Of a DNA stretch of 48,648 bases, positions 40,176 to 48,182 are shown one piece after another (positions within the stretch are counted from its first letter, which is position 1; every line of letters begins with the position of its first letter). Origin of the DNA: Aestuariivita sp. Lineage in GTDB: Bacteria > Pseudomonadota > Alphaproteobacteria > Rhodobacterales > Rhodobacteraceae. The DNA is taken from NCBI RefSeq assembly GCF_021404545.1, contig NZ_JAAWWD010000067.1:1-48648 (forward strand). Reading direction: 5' to 3'. The position numbers were made by a program, and so were the translations under genes. The notes beneath the pieces are model-generated. The model worked only from the letters and a program-made list of their open reading frames with translations. It did not search any database and was not told where the DNA came from.

Positions 40176-40181
40176 ACTGCA

Positions 40182-40511
40182 TCAGCTCAGATCCTTCCAG
40201 GTCCAGCCCGGGCGTTTGGCGGTGATTTTCTTGCGGATCTCTTCGGGGGGGTCGAAGACCTGCGCAGAGTAGGTTCCAAAGACTTCGAGCGTGTCGGTCG
40301 CGCGCGCGGCGTGGAACCACTTGCCACACCCGTAGGAATGGCGCCAGCGTTCGAAATGCACACCTCGGGGGTTTTCACGTTCAAACAGATAGCCGTGGAA
40401 CGCTTCATCGCTGGATCCGGGACCGAAGCGTTTGAGATGAGCCTCGCCTCCGGGGGTCAGTTCGGTTTCATCGGCCAGGACGCCACAATAGGGGCATTCA
40501 AGGATCAGCAT
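40182..40511 (-). CDS. soxD: Sarcosine oxidase delta subunit
   Basis: A 109-residue zinc-binding subunit. Cysteines in LECPYCG (Cys6 and Cys9) and in SYGCGKWF, with a nearby His, form the metal site typical of SoxD. The HGYLFERENPRGVHFERW and TATVNRxTxEVFGTYSAQ-like regions (here RATDTLEVFGTYSAQ) match the family. It is normally co-transcribed with soxB; here soxB lies 1.43 kb upstream, beyond other genes. Confidence 0.93.
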   Translation of the reverse strand: MLILECPYCGVLADETELTPGGEAHLKRFGPGSSDEAFHGYLFERENPRGVHFERWRHSYGCGKWFHAARATDTLEVFGTYSAQVFDPPEEIRKKITAKRPGWTWKDLS

Positions 40512-40618
40512 GGGGCGGCTCCTTTTCTCAAGACAGGCAGGAAATCGTGGCGCGGTGCAAAGGCGCGGGCTATACTGTCAATCAATCCTGACAGTTTTTG
40601 CGAACAAGGAGAGAACCG

Positions 40619-40807
40619 ATGAATGAAACACTGCTGGCCTTTGTGGTGTTCGGCGCGCTGGGTCTGGGGGCATTGTGCATGTTCTGGATGGAGCGCCGGG
40701 CGGTAGCCAAACGCAAGGCCGAGGGCACTTTTGTCGATATCTCGGATATCATGTTTTTTGGCAGCGAAGCGGCCCTCAAGGCGCAGAACTCTGACAAGGC
40801 CGAGTGA
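40619..40807 (+). CDS. 62-residue membrane protein, unknown
   Basis: A small protein beginning MNETLLAFVVFGALGLGALC: one hydrophobic helix (residues 4-22) and a charged tail with FVDISDIMFFGSEA. AAGGAGAG lies upstream at a good distance from ATG 40619. I do not recognise a family; similar short Rhodobacterales proteins exist without a role. It is divergent from soxD (107 bases between starts). Confidence 0.65.
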   Translation: MNETLLAFVVFGALGLGALCMFWMERRAVAKRKAEGTFVDISDIMFFGSEAALKAQNSDKAE

Positions 40808-40850
40808 GGCGGCGGGCACCGCTGGGCGCCCGCCGCCGGTGCGAGGCGGG

Positions 40851-41048
40851 TTACTCGGAAATGATCGGCGCGGGGGTCGAGGCCGCAGCGGGGTCCTGCA
40901 CTGCGGCAGGGTCATCGCTGCCGCCTGCACTGCCCAGTCCGATGATCGCAATGACCAGAACCAGCACAACCAAAACGGCGCCCAACGTCCAGAACCCAGT
41001 GCCTTCGCCGCGCGGGTGCGCGGGACGTGATGTCGAGAATTCGTCCAT
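40851..41048 (-). CDS. 65-residue membrane protein, unknown
   Basis: Starts MDEFSTSRPAHPRGEG, then a hydrophobic helix (about residues 20-40) and an Ala/Pro/Asp-rich tail facing the periplasm. GGAGGAAG before ATG 41048 is a strong ribosome binding site. No family recognised. The end is 44 bases from the end of the convergent 62-residue protein. Confidence 0.6.
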   Translation of the reverse strand: MDEFSTSRPAHPRGEGTGFWTLGAVLVVLVLVIAIIGLGSAGGSDDPAAVQDPAAASTPAPIISE

Positions 41049-41212
41049 GAGACTTCCTCCGTTATGAAGGTGCTCAGGATCGCAGGCTTCTGACCCCCCG
41101 CAACGCAAGCGTCGGCCAAGCGTGCGGATCGGCCAGCGACAGCCGGAATGGTCGGCGCAGTCAGGCCAAAACCTGCTGGCAGCGTTTGGATCGGCAAAAA
41201 GCGGCGCATCCC

Positions 41213-41545
41213 CTACCCCTTGACCGGCAAGCTGGCGGCATGCGCCAGTGACATCTGTGTGAGGGTCTTGCGCAAATCATCATCGGCGAACCCGTCATCC
41301 GACAGCCGCACGAACCCGCCCATCCGGCGCGTGCCCATGATCATCGGGCTGACCGCGTCATGGGCCAGCGCGCGGGCCTCGGCCGCCTTGCCCGGACGAT
41401 AGAGCGCGCCCTGCCCGCCCACACCGCAGGTCATGTTGCCATCGAGAAAGAAGCACAGGCCGCCGAACATCTTCTTTTCCGACAGCCCCGGCTCGACCCC
41501 CAGATCGGCGCGCATGGTTTCTGCCATGTCGGAGTCATACGCCAT
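41213..41545 (-). CDS. TfoX N-terminal domain protein
   Basis: A 110-residue protein with the TfoX/Sxy N-terminal domain: SEKKMFGGLCFFLDGNMTCGV near the middle and MGTRRMGGFVRLSDDG near the end. The full-length TfoX controls competence; short N-domain proteins like this are common in alphaproteobacteria and have no set role. The frame is open upstream to 41902, but ATG 41545 (MAYDSDMAETMRADL) is the normal start. No strong ribosome binding site is visible. It lies inside the gap between soxB and soxD. Confidence 0.8.
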   Translation of the reverse strand: MAYDSDMAETMRADLGVEPGLSEKKMFGGLCFFLDGNMTCGVGGQGALYRPGKAAEARALAHDAVSPMIMGTRRMGGFVRLSDDGFADDDLRKTLTQMSLAHAASLPVKG

Positions 41546-41597
41546 TCCGCGCCCCCGGCACCTTGACACGCGGAGCCCGGATTCCCATCTCGAACCT

Positions 41598-41720
41598 ATG
41601 GAAAGCTTGTACCTTATCATAGTCTCGGGTGGCTTTTTGGGCCTGAATGCGCTGGCATACGCCATGCGCCCGGTGTGCCCGCGCGAAGACCCGCCCGACC
41701 GGCCCATTCGACGCCGCTGA
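41598..41720 (+). CDS. Possible 40-residue membrane peptide
   Basis: MESLYLIIVSGGFLGLNALAY gives one hydrophobic helix, followed by a basic Pro/Arg tail. No clear ribosome binding site. It is divergent from the TfoX-N gene and precedes another small membrane gene by 36 bases. Could be a chance frame. Confidence 0.3.
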   Translation: MESLYLIIVSGGFLGLNALAYAMRPVCPREDPPDRPIRRR

Positions 41721-41756
41721 GCGATTTGCCCCGAGACGACGGAGCCTGGAGCCGAG

Positions 41757-41948
41757 ATGAAGACGATTGTCGTGATGTTGGTTGGGTTGATCGCGCTGAG
41801 TGCGGTCCTGGCGTTTATCGAACGCAGAAAGCACCGGAGCTTGCTTAAGCATAACCTGAACCTGCGCCCCAAGAACAGCGCGCATACCGAAAGTGAAATC
41901 ATCCGGGCGCAGCACCGCGCCGTGCATGATTGGAACCGCCCGCATTAG
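41757..41948 (+). CDS. 63-residue membrane protein, unknown
   Basis: MKTIVVMLVGLIALSAVLAF is a hydrophobic helix or signal anchor, followed by a basic, polar tail (ERRKHRSLLKHN...). A GGAG lies 14 bases upstream of ATG 41757, weak spacing. Its end overlaps the end of the convergent soxB gene by 4 bases. No family recognised. Confidence 0.5.
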   Translation: MKTIVVMLVGLIALSAVLAFIERRKHRSLLKHNLNLRPKNSAHTESEIIRAQHRAVHDWNRPH

Positions 41949-43189
41949 TGGGCCACCCCCGCCGCGACGCTTTCATCGATGAACCGGCCTTCGCGGAACC
42001 GCTCCAGTCCGAAGGCGTCGGTCAGAGGGGAGTGGCCCTTGGCCATCAGCTCGGCCATGCCCCAGCCTGAACCGGGGATCGCCTTGAACCCGCCGGTGCC
42101 CCAGCCGCAATTGATGAACACACCCTCCACCGGCGTTTTCGACAGGATCGGAGAGCGGTCGCCGGTCACATCAACGATGCCCCCCCATTGGCGCAGCATC
42201 TTGAGGCGGGAAATCATCGGGAAGGTCTCGATCAGGGCGCGCACGGTCTCCTCGATATGGTGGAACGAGCCGCGCTGGGTATAGTTGTTGTAGCCATCCG
42301 TGCCACCACCGATCACCATCTCGCCCTTGTCAGACTGGCTCATATAGCCATGCACGGTATTGGCCATCACCACCACGTCCATGCAGGGTTTGATCGGCTC
42401 GCTGACCAGCGCCTGCAAGGCCACCGATTCAATCGGCAGACGAAAGCCCGCCTGTTCGGCCAGCAGCCCGGAATGGCCCGCGACCACGATCCCCAGCTTG
42501 TCGCAGTCGATCTCGCCCTTGGTCGTGGACACGCCGACAACCCGCGCGCCTTCGCGCCGGATGCCGGTGACTTCGCATTTCTGGATGATGTCCATGCCCA
42601 TATCCGAGCACGCCCGCGCATAGCCCCAGGCCACCGCATCATGACGCGCGGTACCCCCGCGCGGCTGCCACAGCGCGCCCAGCACCGGGTAACGCGGCCC
42701 GGCGATATTGATGATCGGGCACAGCTCCTTAACGCGCTCTGGGCCCACGAATTGGGTCTCGACCCCTTGCAGGGCGTTGGCATGTGCGGTGCGCTGATAA
42801 CCGCGGATCTCGTGTTGCGTCTGGGCCAGCATCATCACGCCGCGCGGGCTGAACATCACGTTGTAATTCAGGTCCTGGCTGAGCGTCTCGTAAAGCGCGC
42901 GGGATTTCTCATAGATCGCCGCCGACGGATCCTGAAGGTAGTTCGAGCGGATAATCGTGGTGTTGCGCCCGGTATTGCCGCCGCCGAGCCAGCCTTTTTC
43001 CAGGATCGCCACATTGCGGATACCGTGGTTGCGTCCCAGGTAATAGGCCGTTGCCAGGCCGTGCCCGCCGGCCCCGATAATGATCACATCGTATTTCTTT
43101 TTCGGCTTGGGCGAGGCCCAGGCGCGCTCCCATCCGGAATGGAAGCGAAGCGCCTCACGGGCGATGGCAAAAGCGGAATAGCGTTTCAT
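41945..43189 (-). CDS. soxB: Sarcosine oxidase beta subunit
   Basis: A 414-residue FAD/FMN subunit that carries the sarcosine oxidation site. The dinucleotide-binding loop YDVIIIGAGGHGLATAYYLG lies near residues 33-52. GGGNTGRNTTIIRSNYL and the C-terminal GWGTGGFKAIPGSGWGMAELM are typical of SoxB. ATG 43189 (MKRYSAFAI) is the usual start; the open frame runs upstream but is not family-like. It is divergent from ccmI. Between its end and soxD lie 1.43 kb with small genes, whereas soxB and soxD are usually neighbours. Confidence 0.95.
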   Translation of the reverse strand: MKRYSAFAIAREALRFHSGWERAWASPKPKKKYDVIIIGAGGHGLATAYYLGRNHGIRNVAILEKGWLGGGNTGRNTTIIRSNYLQDPSAAIYEKSRALYETLSQDLNYNVMFSPRGVMMLAQTQHEIRGYQRTAHANALQGVETQFVGPERVKELCPIINIAGPRYPVLGALWQPRGGTARHDAVAWGYARACSDMGMDIIQKCEVTGIRREGARVVGVSTTKGEIDCDKLGIVVAGHSGLLAEQAGFRLPIESVALQALVSEPIKPCMDVVVMANTVHGYMSQSDKGEMVIGGGTDGYNNYTQRGSFHHIEETVRALIETFPMISRLKMLRQWGGIVDVTGDRSPILSKTPVEGVFINCGWGTGGFKAIPGSGWGMAELMAKGHSPLTDAFGLERFREGRFIDESVAAGVAH

Positions 43190-43346
43190 GGGGCGAATCC
43201 GACCGGTTGGGTTGCATTTTGGATATCGCGCGACAGGGCCAGAGGTCCACGTTCCGAACCGTCGCAATATCACTCAGTTGCGACATGGGCGCCGCATGGG
43301 TCGTTTTGCCCTTTTTCCGGGGCAAGGCCGGTTATAAGTGGGGGAT

Positions 43347-44576
43347 ATGATGTTTTGGATACTCACCTGTGCACTGGCGCTGGCTGTGGCGCTTCTTTTG
43401 GGCCTTGCGTTGATGCGGACACCGCGCAATGCGCAAACGGCTGCGTCCTATGATTTGCGCGTCTATCGCGATCAGCTCAAGGAGGTGGATCGCGATCTTG
43501 CGCGCGGTGTGATCGGAACCGAAGATGCCGACCGGATCCGGGCCGAAATCTCGCGCCGCATTCTGGCCTCGGATGCCGCAGCCGAAGAAACGGGTCCAGA
43601 GGGCGCGGGCGGACGTGCCATTGGTCTGATAACGGCTGCGGTCGCAGGTGTGGTGCTGATCGTGGGGAGCCTCTTTCTCTATGCCCGGATCGGAGCGCCG
43701 GGCTATGGCGATCTGGCGCTGGCCGATCGGATGGCGCTGGCCGAAGAAGCGCGCCAGACCCGTCCCAGCCAGGAGGAGGCCGAAGCCTCCCTGCCCCCAC
43801 AAAGCCAGCGCAGCGATGTCAGCCCCGATTTCGTGGCCTTGATGGAGCAGTTGCGCACCACGGTGGCGACGCGGCCCGACGACATTCAGGGGCACCGGCT
43901 GCTGGCCCGCAACGAAGCCGTGCTGGGCAATTTTACCGCCGCTTATCAGGCACAAGCGCGGGTGATCGAGCTGTTGGGTCCGGGGGCGACGGCCTCGGAC
44001 TGGACCGACTATGCCGATATGCTGATCCTGGCCGCGGGTGGCTTTGTCTCGCCCCGGGCCGAGGATGCGCTGACCCGCGCCTTGCAGATCGACCCGCAGA
44101 ACGGGCCCGCACGCTACTATATCGGGCTGATGCTCAGCCAGATCGGCCGCCCCGACCAGGCTTTTGCCATGTGGCAGCAGCTTTTGGTCGAAGGGCCGCA
44201 GGACGCGCCCTGGATTGCACCGATCCGCCTCCAGATCGAGGAGATGGCGTTTCGCGCAGGCTTTAACAATTTCGTGCTGCCCGACCCCGACGAATTGGCC
44301 GGTCCCACTGCCGAGGATATCGAAGCCGCCGACGGTCTGTCGGCAGAGGATCGCCGCACGATGATCGAAGGCATGGTCTCGGGGCTTGCCGAAAGGCTGG
44401 CCGACGAAGGCGGGCCGCCCGAGGAATGGGCGCGCCTAATCGGCTCGCTGGGCGTGCTGGGGCGCGAGGCCGATGCGATCGCGGTCTATAACAATGCGCT
44501 GGTGACCTTTGCCGATGATGATGCGGCGATTGAGGTTATCCGGGACGGCGCGCGCCGGGGCGGGCTGATCCCGTGA
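43347..44576 (+). CDS. ccmI: CcmI cytochrome c biogenesis protein
   Basis: A 409-residue protein with two membrane helices (about residues 2-22 and 92-112) around a cytoplasmic loop with a coiled-coil character (YDLRVYRDQLKEVDRDLARGVI, the hallmark of CcmI). A periplasmic TPR-rich C-terminal domain binds apocytochrome c. It acts with CcmFH in system I. The start may be ATG 43347 or 43350; GGGG at 43341-43344 better fits the latter. Its stop overlaps the ruvX start (GTGA). Confidence 0.93.
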   Translation: MMFWILTCALALAVALLLGLALMRTPRNAQTAASYDLRVYRDQLKEVDRDLARGVIGTEDADRIRAEISRRILASDAAAEETGPEGAGGRAIGLITAAVAGVVLIVGSLFLYARIGAPGYGDLALADRMALAEEARQTRPSQEEAEASLPPQSQRSDVSPDFVALMEQLRTTVATRPDDIQGHRLLARNEAVLGNFTAAYQAQARVIELLGPGATASDWTDYADMLILAAGGFVSPRAEDALTRALQIDPQNGPARYYIGLMLSQIGRPDQAFAMWQQLLVEGPQDAPWIAPIRLQIEEMAFRAGFNNFVLPDPDELAGPTAEDIEAADGLSAEDRRTMIEGMVSGLAERLADEGGPPEEWARLIGSLGVLGREADAIAVYNNALVTFADDDAAIEVIRDGARRGGLIP

Positions 44577-45055
44577 TCTGCGCCGACATCGCGGCGTTCC
44601 GCGCGGCCGCGCGGCCGATGAGCACGCTCTTGGGCCTCGATCTGGGCGACAAGACCATCGGGGTTGCGGTGTCGGACCGGATCTGGAGCGTGGCAACCCC
44701 GCTGGAAACGATCCGGCGCCGGAAATTCACCCTCGATGCGGCGCGGCTGCTGGAGATCATCGCCCATCGCGAGGCCGGTGGCGTGATCCTGGGCCTGCCG
44801 CGCAACATGGATGGCACCGAAGGACCGCGGTGCCAGTCCACCCGGGCGTTCGCGCGCAATCTGGAGCGGCTGACCGATCTGCCCATCACCTTCTGGGACG
44901 AACGGCTCAGCACCGTCGCGGCGGAAAAGGCGCTGCTGGAGGCGGATACGACACGAAAACGTCGCGCCGAGGTTATTGATCATGTGGCCGCGGGCTATAT
45001 CTTGCAAGGAGCGCTGGACAGACTGCGCCATATCAATGAGGCAGCACAATCATGA
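44573..45055 (+). CDS. ruvX: RuvX/YqgF family nuclease
   Basis: A 160-residue RNase H-like enzyme. LGLDLGDKTIGVAVSD near residue 20 carries the first catalytic Asp, GLPRNMDG the second block and DERLSTVAAE the third, followed by IDHVAAGYIL. YqgF proteins process the 5' end of 16S rRNA and have been linked to Holliday junctions. The start is GTG 44573, overlapping the ccmI stop; the N-terminus MICADIAAFRAAARP resembles other Rhodobacterales members (from memory), so it is preferred to ATG 44618. Confidence 0.9.
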   Translation: MICADIAAFRAAARPMSTLLGLDLGDKTIGVAVSDRIWSVATPLETIRRRKFTLDAARLLEIIAHREAGGVILGLPRNMDGTEGPRCQSTRAFARNLERLTDLPITFWDERLSTVAAEKALLEADTTRKRRAEVIDHVAAGYILQGALDRLRHINEAAQS

Positions 45056-45297
45056 GCGACAGCGCATCAAACGACCAGGTCTGGACACGCAACGAGGTGC
45101 AATCGCCTTGCATTCAGATCTGCGTCGTGCATCCGGCGGAACGGATCTGTACCGGGTGTTTCCGCACCATTGACGAAATCACCCAATGGTCGAAGATGAG
45201 CGCCGAAGACCGCAGCCGGATCATGGATGAGCTGCCGACCCGTGCCCCGCGCCTGGCCAAACGCCGCGGCGGGCGCGCGGCCCGTCAGATCGGCTGA
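45052..45297 (+). CDS. DUF1289 protein
   Basis: An 81-residue protein with the DUF1289 pattern: SPCIQICVVHP, then CTGCFRTIDEITQW, giving four cysteines that could bind a metal. The C-terminus is basic (AKRRGGRAAR). Role unknown. Its ATG overlaps the ruvX stop (ATGA), so it is the third gene of ccmI-ruvX-DUF1289. Confidence 0.88.
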   Translation: MSDSASNDQVWTRNEVQSPCIQICVVHPAERICTGCFRTIDEITQWSKMSAEDRSRIMDELPTRAPRLAKRRGGRAARQIG

Positions 45298-45430
45298 CCG
45301 TCTGCCATCCCGCGCCAAATCGAGAATCGGAATCGCGCCGCAGGCGCGGCAATTGGATCCGGTGGGCAGGGCCAGAGTGACGGCCATCCGATGCGGGGCA
45401 GACCGCCTGGCAAATCGCGTCAGACCCGGC

Positions 45431-46210
45431 TCAGATCCCGTCCAGCCAGGCCGACATGCCGCCGCCCGACACTTCAGGCCGGAAATAGGCGATCATGCGC
45501 CCGGGCGCCTCTGGCCCCTGCCAGGGCGCAACCCCATGCAGCGCCAGACGATGCACCAGATAGGCCTCCCCCGGACGAGCGTGAACGATCACGCGCGCGC
45601 AGCTCTCGAACACCGCGCGACGGGCCGCCTGATAAACCTCCGTCACATCCACGTCTCCCCAATATGCGGGTGGATGCCCGTCAAAGACCTTGCGGAAAGC
45701 GGCGGCCATGATCTTGTGGCTGCCCTCCCAGACGACCATTGGCGCCGCCTCTGGCGAACTGTCGGTCAAGGGCAGGCCCAGCACCCAGGCATGTGGCTCG
45801 CGAACAAACCGTCTGCGGGCGGCCCCTTCGGCCAAAACCCCGTCCACATGGGCCGCATCCCGGTTGAGACGATACCGAAAGCCCTGAGCACTCTCGCCCC
45901 TGCGCGGCTTGGGATAGCCGGGAAAGATCACCGACAGCTGTGCCGGATGAAGGGGCGGGAGCGGCCCAAAACTGTCCCGAAGCGCATCGATCGCAGGGCC
46001 TTCCAGCGCTCTGCCCGCAAGCGCGCCGCTGATGTCATTGGGCAGCGCGTCGACCCCTATGAACCAGGTGTTTTCACAATCATACCAATGCGCAAGCGCA
46101 GGATCATGAAGAGCTTTAAGCCCGGCCTCCCGCGCGGCCTCGGTCCAATCCGCCGTCCGGCTGTCCCAGCCGAACCGGGCCCAACCGCACCGCGCCAGCC
46201 CGTCTACCAT
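45431..46210 (-). CDS. PhyH-like Fe(II)/2-oxoglutarate dioxygenase, substrate unknown
   Basis: A 259-residue soluble protein. His121 and Asp123 (AAHVDG) with His225 (RLALHGV) would make the iron-binding triad, and Arg238 (GRMIAYF), 13 residues after the second His, fits the 2-oxoglutarate anchor of the phytanoyl-CoA dioxygenase fold. WEGSH (161-165) resembles the WxGSH loop of that family. The first 80 residues show no known domain. Its start overlaps the end of the TSUP gene by 7 bases, so both are probably translated together after dusA. Substrate cannot be told. Confidence 0.7.
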   Translation of the reverse strand: MVDGLARCGWARFGWDSRTADWTEAAREAGLKALHDPALAHWYDCENTWFIGVDALPNDISGALAGRALEGPAIDALRDSFGPLPPLHPAQLSVIFPGYPKPRRGESAQGFRYRLNRDAAHVDGVLAEGAARRRFVREPHAWVLGLPLTDSSPEAAPMVVWEGSHKIMAAAFRKVFDGHPPAYWGDVDVTEVYQAARRAVFESCARVIVHARPGEAYLVHRLALHGVAPWQGPEAPGRMIAYFRPEVSGGGMSAWLDGI

Positions 46211-47028
46211 CCCAGTGCCTTGCGCAGCATGTTCAGCGCCACCACGATCAGAAAAACCGCAAAGACCCGCTTGAGTGGCGCGGGGTTCATCGCATGCGCC
46301 ATCCGCACACCCAAGGGGGTCGTGATCAGCGTCATCGCGATCACCACCAGGAAAGCCACGCCATTGACCGCGCCCACGGTAAAAGGCGGCCGCGACACCG
46401 GATCAACCGGTACCAGCAGAAATCCGATCACCGAGGGCACCGCGATCAACACGCCAAACCCCGCCGCCGTCGCAACCGCGCGGTGAATGGGCCGACCGAA
46501 CAGCGTCATCAGCGGCACACCGAAACTGCCGCCGCCGATGCCCATCAGCACCGACAAAAACCCCACAACGGGGGAGAGCGCCGCACGGATCAAACCGCCG
46601 GGCATCGCCTCGCCCAACCTCCAGGTCGCCCGGCCAAAGGCCATATAAAGACCCACCGTCACGCCCAGCACCCCAAAGATCGCCTGAAGCGTTTCGGATC
46701 TCAACGAGGATGCTACCATCACCCCCCCGATCGCGCCGATCGCAATCCCCGGCGCCCAGGTCTTCAGGATCTGCCAATCCACCGCCCCTTTCGCGTGATG
46801 GCTCAGAACAGACCGTACCGAGGTCACGATGATCGTGGCCAGCGACGTGGCAAGACAGATCTGCATCAACTGCGGGCTGTCATAGCCAAGCGTCTGGAAT
46901 GCATAGAAAAACGCCGCCACCAGGACGATACCGCCGCCCACGCCCAGAAGCCCCGCAAGCACGCCCGCGATGGCGCCGATGACCATCAAAAGCCCCAGCA
47001 TCTGCAACAGGAGCACCGTGTCGGGCAT
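46204..47028 (-). CDS. TSUP-family (TauE/SafE) permease
   Basis: A 274-residue membrane protein with eight or so hydrophobic helices. GVLAGLLGVGGGIVLV near the start and SVLMGIGGGSFGVPLM near the middle are the two signature loops of TSUP. The family exports sulfite or organosulfur anions. It differs from the TSUP protein at 11.7 kb, which lacks the GVGGG form. It lies 39 bases after dusA and overlaps the dioxygenase gene. Confidence 0.9.
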   Translation of the reverse strand: MPDTVLLLQMLGLLMVIGAIAGVLAGLLGVGGGIVLVAAFFYAFQTLGYDSPQLMQICLATSLATIIVTSVRSVLSHHAKGAVDWQILKTWAPGIAIGAIGGVMVASSLRSETLQAIFGVLGVTVGLYMAFGRATWRLGEAMPGGLIRAALSPVVGFLSVLMGIGGGSFGVPLMTLFGRPIHRAVATAAGFGVLIAVPSVIGFLLVPVDPVSRPPFTVGAVNGVAFLVVIAMTLITTPLGVRMAHAMNPAPLKRVFAVFLIVVALNMLRKALGW

Positions 47029-47067
47029 CAGAAAACCTCGTTTCGGGGATAGAAAATCAGCCGCTCT

Positions 47068-48069
47068 CTACACCGCGTGAGCCTGGGTATCCAGTGCGGA
47101 TATCTGCGCAAGCGCCGCCTCGACCAGGTCCGGCCCGGCACCCGCGCGCACTGCCCCTTCCGAGAGCGTTCGCCGCCATCCGCGCGCGCCGGGACGTCCC
47201 GCAAAGAGGCCCAGCATATGACGGGTAACCTGATGAAGGCGTCCGCCACCGCTCAGATGTGCCTCGATATAGGGGAGCATCGCGCGCGCGGCCTGTTCGG
47301 GCGTGCTGTCCCTCCCGGAGCCAAAGATCAGCCGGTCCGCGCGGCACAGAATATCGGCGGGCTGGTGATAGGCCGCGCGCCCGATCATCACCCCGTCAAG
47401 CCCGGCATCCAGGAACCCCTGCGCCTCCTCCAGCGAGGAGATGCCCCCGTTGATCGAGATGTGGAGGTTGGGAAAGAGCCCCTTCATCCGCTGCACCAAC
47501 GGATAGTCGAGCGGCGGGATATCGCGGTTCTCCTTGGGGCTGAGACCTTGCAACCAGGCCTTGCGCGCGTGGATCGTGACCCGTTCACAGCCGGCGGCCA
47601 CGATGCGGGCCAGAAACTCCGGCAACACCTCCTCGGGGTTCTGGTCATCCACACCGATGCGGCATTTGACGGTGACGTCGACATCCACCGCATCGCGCAT
47701 CGCCGTGACGCAATCGGCCACGAGGCCGGGCTGCTCCATCAACACCGCGCCAAAGCAGCCCGATTGCACCCGGTCCGAGGGGCACCCGACATTGAGGTTG
47801 ATCTCATCATACCCCGCCGCCGCCCCCAGTCGCGCGGCCTGCACCAGTTCACGCGGATCCGACCCGCCCAATTGCAGCGCAACCGGATGCTCGGCGGGAT
47901 GAAACTCCAGCAGATGCAGCGCTCCACCACGCACCAACGCAGGCGCAGTAACCATCTCGGTATAAAGCAAAACGTCACGGCTGAGCAGCCGGTGCAGATA
48001 ACGGCAATGCCGGTCGGTCCAATCCATCATAGGGGCACAGGATAATATAGCGTGTTGATTTATTTGCAT
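47068..48069 (-). CDS. dusA: tRNA-dihydrouridine synthase A with AT-rich new 5' end
   Basis: A 333-residue FMN enzyme that makes dihydrouridine at positions 20/20a of tRNA. The FMN loop APMMDWTDRHCR starts at residue 12, the catalytic Cys lies in NLNVGCPSDRVQSGCFG, and INGGISS and GLDGVMIGRAAY complete the barrel. All key parts seem present. The first 12 codons (ATG CAA ATA AAT CAA ... GCC) are about 36% GC by hand count and use ATA and TTA, quite unlike the rest. This suggests that the 5' end came from the mobile element beside it, which restored an open frame. It begins the dusA-TSUP-dioxygenase group. Confidence 0.95.
   Translation of the reverse strand: MQINQHAILSCAPMMDWTDRHCRYLHRLLSRDVLLYTEMVTAPALVRGGALHLLEFHPAEHPVALQLGGSDPRELVQAARLGAAAGYDEINLNVGCPSDRVQSGCFGAVLMEQPGLVADCVTAMRDAVDVDVTVKCRIGVDDQNPEEVLPEFLARIVAAGCERVTIHARKAWLQGLSPKENRDIPPLDYPLVQRMKGLFPNLHISINGGISSLEEAQGFLDAGLDGVMIGRAAYHQPADILCRADRLIFGSGRDSTPEQAARAMLPYIEAHLSGGGRLHQVTRHMLGLFAGRPGARGWRRTLSEGAVRAGAGPDLVEAALAQISALDTQAHAV
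48015..48040. other. Likely attachment-site region in the 5' end of dusA
   Basis: This covers the codons for APMMDWTD. To its left the DNA is normal dusA; to its right it turns AT-rich and leads to an integrase gene. Integrases that enter the 5' end of dusA are a known group. The exact core cannot be fixed without the other end of the island, which is outside the window. Confidence 0.5.
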
Positions 48070-48182
48070 TTTTTGTGTATCTTCAAACTGTTGGCGGCGG
48101 ATGCTTCTACGCTGGAATACGCCCCAATATCCCCGAATTTGCCCCTTTACGACGACTCATTGCACACATAGCGCACACGAAA

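Noticed and set aside
9216-44576. A complete cytochrome c maturation system in this window
   Set aside because: Only ccmABCDG and ccmI are present; ccmE, ccmF and ccmH are not seen here.
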